This document shows, one piece after another, positions 1 through 6,705 of a stretch of 8,447 nt of DNA. A program made the translations under genes and the position numbers. Location: NCBI GenBank assembly GCA_910587395.1, contig CAJULJ010000094.1, positions 1 through 8,447 of the forward strand, written 5' to 3'. The stretch is from an uncultured Oscillospiraceae bacterium. Lineage in GTDB: Bacteria; Bacillota; Clostridia; Oscillospirales; Oscillospiraceae. Each line of letters begins with the position of its first letter. Positions within the stretch are counted from its first letter, which is position 1. Below the pieces are notes generated by a model. The model saw only the letters and a program-made list of their open reading frames with translations. It was not told where the DNA came from and searched no databases.

Positions 1-255
1 GTATCCAATCAGTTTCTGGCAAAAGCCAGCAGGGAGGATATTGATAAGCTGATAGACATATTGCGGGAAAATCTGCAAAGCCCATCCCTGTTCTTAGGTG
101 CCATTGGCGATGGAAAAACCCGATGTGTCTTTCAGCATCGTGATGAACACAGCCAAACGAAGCCCTCTATCCGGGGCCAGCTTGCGGCAGCAAAGGAGGC
201 GCAGGCAGAACAGCCCACAGTCCAGCGGCATCAGAAAGACAAGGAGGCGAGATAA
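1..255 (+). CDS. 3' end of an unrecognised ICE protein (84 C-terminal residues)
   Basis: Frame 1 is open from the window edge to TAA at 253-255, so only the C-terminus is seen. I do not recognise the family. The first ~25 residues look like an amphipathic helix (SREDIDKLIDILRENL). The last ~30 are polar and rich in Gln, Lys and Ala, and include KPSIRGQL at 160-183. The same kind of motif recurs in two other proteins of this window. No transmembrane segment is seen, so this is not the end of the VirB6-like channel protein that often lies upstream of PrgI in such elements. The stop overlaps the PrgI start by one base (TAATG), which suggests translational coupling. An overlapping frame-2 ORF (98-313) exists, but frame 1 carries the motif and runs exactly into the next start. 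Coding status is fairly sure; function is unknown. Confidence 0.7.
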   Translation, partial: VSNQFLAKASREDIDKLIDILRENLQSPSLFLGAIGDGKTRCVFQHRDEHSQTKPSIRGQLAAAKEAQAEQPTVQRHQKDKEAR

Positions 256-737
256 TGCCATTTGTGCCGGTTCCCAAGGACCTCACGAAAGTGAAAACAA
301 AGGTTGCCTTTAACCTGACCCGCCGCCAGCTTGTGTGCTTCGGCGCGGGCGGTCTGGTTGGCATCCCCGCCTATCTTCTCACACGGGGCAGTATTGGTAA
401 CGACACAGCGGCTTTGCTGATGATCGGACTGATGCTGCCCTTCTTTCTTTTCGGTATCTACGAAAAGGACGGCCAACCCTTCGAGAAGGTGCTGGGCCAT
501 ATGATCCGGGCGCAGTTCATCTATCCCAAGGGCAGACCCTATCAGACGGAAAATATCTACGCCGCGCTGGAGCGGCAGAATCAGCAGGAAAAGGAGGCCA
601 TGAGGCTTGAAAAATCAGCAGCAGGCAAAACAGGCAAAGCGTCTGGAAGCCGGAAAAAAGCAGTTCGCCGCCGAGAAAGCGGAGGCGCGAAGCGCCATCC
701 GGCTCACCCCGGACGCAAAACTCAGCGGCGCAGATAA
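255..737 (+). CDS. PrgI-family conjugative transfer membrane protein
   Basis: This is a small inner-membrane component of Gram-positive type IV secretion, normally encoded directly before VirB4. It starts MPFVPVPKDLTKVKTKV, the usual opening of the clostridial PrgI family. Two hydrophobic segments follow, at about residues 26-43 and 52-69, then a conserved soluble stretch (YEKDGQPFEKVLGHMI, then PKGRPYQTENIYAALERQ). The ATG at 255 overlaps the upstream TAA by one base and has AAGGAGG at 241-247. Residues from ~118 on (43 residues, very rich in Lys, Arg and Gly) lie over the VirB4 reading frame. I recall relatives of about 125 residues ending near this point, so the tail may be a read-through extension with little function, or a basic tail facing the cytoplasm. 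The family call is strong; the tail's role is not known. Confidence 0.92.
   Translation: MPFVPVPKDLTKVKTKVAFNLTRRQLVCFGAGGLVGIPAYLLTRGSIGNDTAALLMIGLMLPFFLFGIYEKDGQPFEKVLGHMIRAQFIYPKGRPYQTENIYAALERQNQQEKEAMRLEKSAAGKTGKASGSRKKAVRRRESGGAKRHPAHPGRKTQRRR
591..597 (+). promoter_or_regulatory. Ribosome binding site that decides the VirB4 TTG start
   Basis: AAGGAGG lies inside the PrgI gene, nine bases before TTG at 607. The ATG at 600 is too close (two bases) and is in the PrgI frame, so it cannot start VirB4. This site is the main reason for placing the VirB4 start at 607. Confidence 0.75.
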
Positions 738-3087
738 GAGGCGGCTGGTCGCTTCCATCACCAAGGCGAAGAAGGACGGCAGAATCCCCCGCACTGCCCA
801 GCAGACCATCCCCTATCAGGAGATGCGCCGGGACGGTATCTGTGTGGTCAACGCCCACTACTTCACCAAGCAAATCCAGTTCTACGACATCAACTATCAA
901 CTGGCACAGAACGAGGACAAGAACCAGATTTTTGAGAATTACTGCGATTTTTTCAATTATTTTGATTCCTCCATCCGTGTCCAGCTCTCTTTCCTCAATC
1001 AGCGGGCGGATATGGAGGAACGGACGCGCTCTATCCATATTGCGGATCAGGCCGACGACTTTAACAGCATCCGGGAGGAATATTCGGATATGCTGAAAAA
1101 CCAGCTTGCCAAGGGCAACAACGGCCTGACCAAGACCAAGTACATCACCTTTGGCATCGAGGCGGACAGCTTGAAAGCGGCGAAGCCCCGGCTGGAACGC
1201 ATCGAGGCCGATATTCTGGCGAATTTCAAGGCGCTGGGGGTAAAGGCCCACTCACTGGACGGCTATGAGCGGCTGGTGATTCTGCACCAGATGTTCCACC
1301 CGGCAGGCGGTCAAAAACTCCGGTTCTCCTGGGACGCCACCTATAAGACCGGCCTTACCTCCAAAGATTTCATCGCCCCGGACAGCTTTACCTTCTCCCA
1401 TAAACAGCGGTTCCAGATCGGCAAGACCTATGGGGCCATGTCCTTCCTGCAAATTCTGGCCCCGGAACTGACGGACCGGATGCTGGCCGACTTTCTGGAC
1501 CTGGAAAGCAGTCTTGTTGTCACCCTCCATATCCAGTCCATCGACCAGAGCGCCGCCATTAAGAACATCAAGCGGAAGATCACCGATCTGGACGCCATGA
1601 AAATCCAGGAGCAGAAAAAGGCGGTCCGCGCCGGGTATGACATGGACGTAATCCCCAGCGACCTTGTTACCTTCGGCAACGAGGCCAAGACGCTGCTGGA
1701 GGACTTGCAGAGCCGCAACGAGCGGATGTTCCTGGTGACGATGCTGGTGCTGAACACGGCGGACACCATCCAGCGGCTTGAAAATAATGTGTTCCAAGCC
1801 AGCGGTGTGGCGCAGAAGTATAACTGCGCCCTGCGGCGGCTGGACTACCAGCAGGAGCAGGGCTTCCTTTCTTCCCTTCCCCTGGGAGTGAACCAGATCA
1901 ATATTCAGAGGGGCCTCACCACATCCAGCACAGCAATTTTTGTCCCCTTCACCAGCCAGGAGATTTTCATGGATGGCGAGGCCCTGTACTATGGGCTGAA
2001 CGCTCTGAGCAACAACCTGATTATGGCGGACCGCAAGCGTCTTAAAAATCCCAACGGGCTAATCCTCGGAACCCCCGGCAGCGGCAAGTCCTTCAGCGCC
2101 AAGCGGGAGATCACCAACGCTTTCCTGATTACCCAGGATGATATTGCGGTCATAGACCCGGAGGACGAGTATGCGCCCCTGGTGCGGCGGCTGGGCGGTC
2201 AGGTCATCGACATTTCCCCCACCTCTGACCAGTTCATCAATCCCATGGACCTGACCCTCAATTACTCCGAGGACGACAATCCCCTGACGCTGAAAAGCGA
2301 CTTCATCCTCTCCCTCATGGAGCTGATCGTAGGCGGCAAGGCAGGGCTGGAGCCGGTGGAGAAAACCATCGTGGACCGGTGCGTTCACATGGTTTATCGG
2401 GATTATCTGCAAGACCCCCGCCCGGATAAGATGCCCGTGCTGGGCGACCTCTACAAGCTCCTGCGGGAACAGACGGAGCCAGAGGCCCAACGTCTGGCCA
2501 CGGCGCTGGAAATCTATGTTTCCGGCAGTCTGAACGTCTTTAACCACCGCACCAATGTAGAGATCAAGAGCCGTATCGTCTGCTATACCATTAAGAAGCT
2601 GGGAAAGCAGTTGAAAAAGTTCGGGATGCAGGTGGTACAGGATCAGGTATGGGGCCGGGTCAGCGAAAACCGGGAGGCCCGTAAGTCCACCCGGCTCTAC
2701 ATTGATGAAATGCACCTGCTTCTCCGTGAGGAACAGACCGCCGCCTATACGGTGGAGATTTGGAAGCGGTTCCGCAAATGGGGCGGCATCCCCACCGGCA
2801 TCACGCAGAACGTGAAGGACCTGCTGGCCTCCCGCGAGATCGAAAATATCTTTGAAAACAGCGATTTCCTCTATCTGCTCAATCAGGCGGGCGGCGACAG
2901 GCAAATCCTTGCCAAACAGCTCAATATCTCCCCTCACCAGCTTTCGTATGTGACAAACAGCAACGCCGGTGAGGGGCTTTTGTTTTATGGGAATGTGATT
3001 ATCCCCTTCGTGGACCACTTCCCCAAGGACACCGAACTCTACCGCATTATGACCACCCGCTTGGAAGATTTGGCGGGTCAGGAATGA
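607..3087 (+). CDS. VirB4/TraE-type conjugation ATPase
   Basis: This is the AAA+ motor ATPase of the type IV secretion system. It works at the cytoplasmic face of the membrane and powers assembly and DNA transfer. The N-terminal VirB4 domain covers roughly residues 70-440 (for example DINYQLAQNEDK and SFLQILAPELTDRMLADFL). The ATPase domain has Walker A GTPGSGKS at 488-495, an IDPEDEY segment at 516-522, Walker B LYIDEMH with D700 and E701, and a GITQNVKDLL segment near 731. All nucleotide-binding motifs are intact. Its 826 residues are slightly more than the ~780 I recall for Tn1549-type relatives; the excess is a Lys/Gln-rich N-terminal stretch. TTG at 607 is chosen for its ribosome site and because conserved sequence (TAQQTIPYQEM) begins before the first internal ATG. 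It overlaps PrgI by 131 bases in another frame, and the next gene follows after 19 bases. Confidence 0.97.
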   Translation: MKNQQQAKQAKRLEAGKKQFAAEKAEARSAIRLTPDAKLSGADKRRLVASITKAKKDGRIPRTAQQTIPYQEMRRDGICVVNAHYFTKQIQFYDINYQLAQNEDKNQIFENYCDFFNYFDSSIRVQLSFLNQRADMEERTRSIHIADQADDFNSIREEYSDMLKNQLAKGNNGLTKTKYITFGIEADSLKAAKPRLERIEADILANFKALGVKAHSLDGYERLVILHQMFHPAGGQKLRFSWDATYKTGLTSKDFIAPDSFTFSHKQRFQIGKTYGAMSFLQILAPELTDRMLADFLDLESSLVVTLHIQSIDQSAAIKNIKRKITDLDAMKIQEQKKAVRAGYDMDVIPSDLVTFGNEAKTLLEDLQSRNERMFLVTMLVLNTADTIQRLENNVFQASGVAQKYNCALRRLDYQQEQGFLSSLPLGVNQINIQRGLTTSSTAIFVPFTSQEIFMDGEALYYGLNALSNNLIMADRKRLKNPNGLILGTPGSGKSFSAKREITNAFLITQDDIAVIDPEDEYAPLVRRLGGQVIDISPTSDQFINPMDLTLNYSEDDNPLTLKSDFILSLMELIVGGKAGLEPVEKTIVDRCVHMVYRDYLQDPRPDKMPVLGDLYKLLREQTEPEAQRLATALEIYVSGSLNVFNHRTNVEIKSRIVCYTIKKLGKQLKKFGMQVVQDQVWGRVSENREARKSTRLYIDEMHLLLREEQTAAYTVEIWKRFRKWGGIPTGITQNVKDLLASREIENIFENSDFLYLLNQAGGDRQILAKQLNISPHQLSYVTNSNAGEGLLFYGNVIIPFVDHFPKDTELYRIMTTRLEDLAGQE

Positions 3088-3106
3088 CAGGAGGTGAAGG
3101 CCAGAT

Positions 3107-3931
3107 ATGGATTTGGAAAAAGTTCCAGCATTTCAAGAGTTATTGAAGCTGCTGAACGAAAACGGCAGGGAGGACCAGGCACGAGGCTTGTCCCTTTTAG
3201 CATGGTATCTGGATGGCATGGAACATCAGCTTGACTCCGTTCTGGAAGAATTACAGAGCGTAAAGTCGGAACTCGCCCAAGTGACAGAACAGCAGTCCAC
3301 CAAGCCTTTCCTTGTAAAAATGGTGGAGACGCTGGAGGGAAAAGTGGAGCAGGCACGAGATCGGCTGGTAATATTCCAGAACAGGATCATGGAGTGTACG
3401 AAAAATGCGGTAGACCGCTTCAAAGACACTGGGGTGTCGGCGTTGGATAGAGCCATTGCCGCTATGGGCGTCAAAAAGGGTCTGGAGCACCTGGAGGAAG
3501 GGCTGAAAAACTCTCTTGTCAGTCTGGCGGATACCCTTGCGAAAGCGGAAGAAATGGGGACTCAACTGCGCAAAGGATTTCGGAATATCGCCAATGCGGG
3601 CCGCATTGCCGCCAATAAGGAGTTAGACCGCGATCCCAAAATTGAGGAAGGCCGCTTTCAATCGGCTATCTTGGCCCCTATGCGTACCGTCCAAAGGGTG
3701 CTGGGCGATATGCGTAATAGCACCCTCGCCGCTATCGGTGGTCTGGAAAGTCTCGAACTGTCGGCAGAGGCCGCACGGGAGGCCCAGACGGAACGGGCAG
3801 CGCAGAAACCGGGTAAGCGTTTGGAGAAAAAGCCCTCTATCCGTCAGGCGCTCCAGAAAAATCAGGCTGAGATTGCCGCTAAATCCGCCCCCGCCCCGGA
3901 TCAGGTGAAGAAACAGGAGGCCGCTCTATGA
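3107..3931 (+). CDS. Helical ICE protein, DUF6674-like
   Basis: This 274-residue soluble protein lies between VirB4 and the wall hydrolase, where Tn1549/CTn-type elements carry a conserved protein of unknown function. I believe it belongs to the family named DUF6674, but the name is from memory. It is almost wholly helical with likely coiled coils: residues ~30-65 (MEHQLDSVLEELQSVKSEL), ~72-95 and ~120-160 (LEHLEEGLKNSLVSLADTL). There are no membrane segments or enzyme motifs. The C-terminal ~50 residues are charged and disordered, with KPSIRQAL at 242-249. AGGAGGT at 3089-3095 precedes ATG at 3107 with an 11-base spacer, a little long. The stop overlaps the next ATG (ATGA). Its 5' part looks less GC-rich than the neighbouring genes. 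It may be a structural or adaptor part of the transfer machine, but this is inferred from position only. Confidence 0.8.
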   Translation: MDLEKVPAFQELLKLLNENGREDQARGLSLLAWYLDGMEHQLDSVLEELQSVKSELAQVTEQQSTKPFLVKMVETLEGKVEQARDRLVIFQNRIMECTKNAVDRFKDTGVSALDRAIAAMGVKKGLEHLEEGLKNSLVSLADTLAKAEEMGTQLRKGFRNIANAGRIAANKELDRDPKIEEGRFQSAILAPMRTVQRVLGDMRNSTLAAIGGLESLELSAEAAREAQTERAAQKPGKRLEKKPSIRQALQKNQAEIAAKSAPAPDQVKKQEAAL

Positions 3932-6675
3932 GAGGGCGGGAGTTTCGGGCGCGGGATAAAAAAGTCCAGAAGCTGGGCCGGGATGGGCTGGTGGAACAGA
4001 ACAAGGCCACCGGCGAGGAACGCCGGGTCAGCCAGCGGACGGCGGATATATCCTTTGGCCCGGAGCGCAAGCCAGACCAGCAGTTGGGACGGCAGACTTC
4101 CAAACGGTCCAAGAAACGCTCTATCAGGTCTGAATTGCAGACGTTAAAACCGGATATGGGCCAGACCGCGCCCCCTGCGGAGGGCGTAGAACCTGCGGAG
4201 GGCTTGGAGAAACCGCTGGGACCCCATACGGAGGAAGGCGCCGCGGAATTAAACGAGACTCCTGTTATCCGGGATACACGGAGCGGCCCTGCCCCGCCTG
4301 CCTCTGACCACCCAATACCCAAGCGGCGGCGGGAAGGTCAGCGGCATACCCGCGGTCTTTCGCCGGGACCCGCCAACAGTCAGGAACCACGGCAGCGGGG
4401 ACGGTTGCGCTTTGAGGCCGAGGACGCCCCCGCTCCCACTGGCGGAACACCAGAGAAATGCCGGGGGCGTCCTTCGCTCCCGGCGGATAAAACAGGCCAA
4501 GCGCGGCTTGAAGATGCCAGCGGTTCAGACGAACACAGCAAACCCCCGGACACAAAGGCGGAGCCGCCCCCGCGGGAGCGGCTTCATTTTGAGGACGCAT
4601 CCACGCCGGAAGCTGGCAGCGAATTGCCTCGCCGCCAGCAGAAACGGTATGAAAAGGCAGAACGGCGCGTTGAACAGGCGGGCCGGAAGCTGGAAAAGGC
4701 CCAAGAGAAGATACCCGCCAAACGCCGCGCACATCTGGAGAAGCAGTATGACAGTGCAAGCGGCAAGGTACGCCGCTGCTTACGGTTTGAGAAGGAGCCG
4801 GTTCCAGAAAACGCAAAACCCGCCCTCCCCAAGCAGGTTGGCGGTGCGGTGGTACGGACGGCGCAGACGGCGGCGGTGCTGAAAGCCCACCAAAAACTGC
4901 GGGAAGCGGAACGGGATAACACCGGCGTGGAGGCGGCGCACAAGGTCGAGTTTATGGCGGAGCGCGGCACGGGCCGTTTTCTGCGCTGGAATAAAAACCG
5001 TCTGCACTCCAAGCCCTACCGGGCTGTGCGTCAGGCGCAGAGCCGCCTGCAAACAGAGCAGACCCGTCTTGCGTGGCAGACTGCCCTTCGGGATCACCCT
5101 GAGTTACAGCGGAAAAACGCATTGTCCAAGTGGTATCAGAAGCATAAAATCAAGCGGAAATACGCACAGGCGGCGCGAGAGGCCCAAAAGACCGCCCAGC
5201 AGACGCAGAATGTCCTGACCACCACCGGTAAGATTGTCCGGGCCGTGGCGCAGACGGTATCGGCGCACAGAACGGCGCTGGTTTTTATCGCGCTGCTGGC
5301 GTTGGTTATCATGCTGTTTTCCACGGGCCTTTCCTCTTGTACGGCTATGCTCTCCGGCCTCCAGTCCACCTATATTTCTGCTACCTATCTGGCGAATGAG
5401 CAGGATATTTGCAACTCTGATCTCTATTACACCGAGTTGGAAACGGATTTGCAGATCGACATTAACGATACCGAAACCAATCATCCCGGCTATGACGAAT
5501 ACCGCTACAACATCGGGGAGATCAGCCATAACCCCTATGTGCTGATGGGCTACCTCTCCGCCGCCTATGACGCCTTTACCTTTGAACAGGTAAAGCCGGA
5601 GATTGAACGGCTGTTTGGACAGCAGTACACCCTCACCAGAACGCCGATCACCGAAATCCGCTATGACGAAAACGAGGAACCGTATGAGTGGACAGTCCTG
5701 CAAACGACCCTGACCGTGCGCCCGCTCTCCCAAGTGGTGGCCGCAAACCTGACCCCCGGCGGCCAGACAGACCGCTACGGCGTGTATATGCAGACCTTCG
5801 GCAACCGGCAGGCATACGGAAATCCCTTTGACTTCCCATGGCTGGGCTATGTGTCCAGCGGCTACGGCTACCGGGTGCATCCCATTGACGGCGGGAAAAA
5901 TCTGCACCGGGGCGTGGACATTGCTGTGGCTCAGGGAACGCCGATCAAGGCCATCCATGACGGGAAAGTGATTTCTGCCGGGGACGCTGGCAGCTACGGC
6001 CAGTGCGTGGTGATCGAGGACGATAATGGGTATCAATCCCGATACGCCCACTGTTCCAGCCTCTCCGTGACCGCTGGGCAGGAGGTCAAGCGTGGGGACG
6101 CGATCGCCGCCGTAGGCAGCACCGGCAGCAGCACGGGGCCGCACCTCCATCTGGAGGCCATGCTGAACGGCGAGTATCTGAACCCCTACTACTTTGTGGA
6201 CACCGGCGATGATGGCACGGGCGGCGCGATCCCCGGCGCACCGGGCGGCGTGGAGATACCCGCCTACCCTGGGGAGCCGGTAACGGATGAAACCTATGCC
6301 GCTATGTTGACGGAAGCGCAGAAGTACCTCGGTTATCCCTATGTTTGGGGCGGCAGTTCCCCCTCTACCTCCTTTGATTGCTCTGGCTTTGTAAGCTGGG
6401 TGGTCAATCACAGCGGCTGGAACTATGGGCGGCTGGGAGCGCAGGGGCTTTATAACATTTGTACGCCCGTGTCTGCGGCAAATGTCCGGCCCGGCGACCT
6501 GGTGTTCTTCTGGCACACCTATGACGCGCCGAACCCCAACGGCGTGACCCATGTGGGCATCTATGTGGGCAACGGGCAGATGATCCATTGCGGCGACCCG
6601 ATTTCTTACGCAAATATCAATACGAACTACTGGACACAGCACTTTTATTCCTTCGGCAGAATGCCAGCGCAATAG
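3928..6675 (+). CDS. CD1108-family conjugation wall hydrolase with M23 and NlpC/P60 domains
   Basis: This VirB1/CwlT-like peptidoglycan hydrolase likely opens the cell wall for the conjugation channel. Residues 1-450 are charged, low-complexity and partly coiled, and have KKRSIRSELQ at 62-71, a PAEGVE/PAEGLE tandem (4174-4209) and three L-[RH]-F-E boxes. One membrane segment spans about 450-468. A family-specific middle region leads to an M23 metallopeptidase domain (~640-760) with its full set of ligands: H660 and D664 (HRGVD), H708 (YAH), H739 and H741 (HLH). A C-terminal NlpC/P60 domain (~790-915) has C818 in DCSGF, H875 in THVG and H887, a complete triad. Both enzymes therefore look active. 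The inferred topology puts the N-terminus in the cytoplasm and the hydrolases outside. The ATG overlaps the upstream stop by four bases and has AGGAGG at 3915-3920. Confidence 0.95.
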   Translation: MRGREFRARDKKVQKLGRDGLVEQNKATGEERRVSQRTADISFGPERKPDQQLGRQTSKRSKKRSIRSELQTLKPDMGQTAPPAEGVEPAEGLEKPLGPHTEEGAAELNETPVIRDTRSGPAPPASDHPIPKRRREGQRHTRGLSPGPANSQEPRQRGRLRFEAEDAPAPTGGTPEKCRGRPSLPADKTGQARLEDASGSDEHSKPPDTKAEPPPRERLHFEDASTPEAGSELPRRQQKRYEKAERRVEQAGRKLEKAQEKIPAKRRAHLEKQYDSASGKVRRCLRFEKEPVPENAKPALPKQVGGAVVRTAQTAAVLKAHQKLREAERDNTGVEAAHKVEFMAERGTGRFLRWNKNRLHSKPYRAVRQAQSRLQTEQTRLAWQTALRDHPELQRKNALSKWYQKHKIKRKYAQAAREAQKTAQQTQNVLTTTGKIVRAVAQTVSAHRTALVFIALLALVIMLFSTGLSSCTAMLSGLQSTYISATYLANEQDICNSDLYYTELETDLQIDINDTETNHPGYDEYRYNIGEISHNPYVLMGYLSAAYDAFTFEQVKPEIERLFGQQYTLTRTPITEIRYDENEEPYEWTVLQTTLTVRPLSQVVAANLTPGGQTDRYGVYMQTFGNRQAYGNPFDFPWLGYVSSGYGYRVHPIDGGKNLHRGVDIAVAQGTPIKAIHDGKVISAGDAGSYGQCVVIEDDNGYQSRYAHCSSLSVTAGQEVKRGDAIAAVGSTGSSTGPHLHLEAMLNGEYLNPYYFVDTGDDGTGGAIPGAPGGVEIPAYPGEPVTDETYAAMLTEAQKYLGYPYVWGGSSPSTSFDCSGFVSWVVNHSGWNYGRLGAQGLYNICTPVSAANVRPGDLVFFWHTYDAPNPNGVTHVGIYVGNGQMIHCGDPISYANINTNYWTQHFYSFGRMPAQ
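4402..4791 (+). repeat. Three dispersed L-[RH]-F-E boxes in the cytoplasmic arm of the hydrolase
   Basis: RLRFE (residues 159-163), RLHFE (218-222) and CLRFE (284-288) recur at spacings of 59 and 66 residues, each followed by an acidic/Ala-Pro stretch (AEDAPAP, DASTPEA, KEPVPENA). They sit in otherwise low-complexity sequence. I recall similar LRFE boxes in other CD1108-family proteins. They look like repeated short binding motifs, but the partner is unknown. Confidence 0.6.
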
Positions 6676-6687
6676 CAAAAACAATGT

Positions 6688-6693
6688 AGGAGG
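6688..6693 (+). promoter_or_regulatory. Ribosome binding site for the methyltransferase TTG start
   Basis: AGGAGG lies in the 30-base gap after the hydrolase stop. The first in-frame start codon is TTG at 6706, 12 bases away; an in-frame TAA at 6700-6702 rules out anything earlier. The long spacer plus TTG suggests modest translation. An ATG at 6684 is followed at once by TAG and codes for nothing. Confidence 0.7.
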
Positions 6694-6705
6694 CGATAAT
6701 AAACA

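Noticed and set aside
98..313. Frame-2 ORF of 71 codons overlapping the first partial gene and PrgI
   Set aside because: Frame 1 carries the PSIR motif and runs exactly into the PrgI start; the frame-2 ORF has no ribosome site and covers the start of PrgI.
2059..3018. 319-codon antisense ORF opposite VirB4
   Set aside because: Shadow of the ATPase domain, with no domain or ribosome site of note.
5329..5340. Lipobox-like L-S-S-C after the hydrolase membrane segment
   Set aside because: It lies ~470 residues into the protein, far from the N-terminus, so it cannot be a standard lipoprotein signal.
5104..6684. 526-codon antisense ORF opposite the hydrolase gene
   Set aside because: It mirrors the GC-rich codon use of the sense gene, has no recognisable domain, and the sense strand has complete M23 and NlpC/P60 motifs.
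6684..6689. ATGTAG start-stop pair before the methyltransferase
   Set aside because: It lies upstream of the AGGAGG and has no ribosome site of its own; most likely chance.
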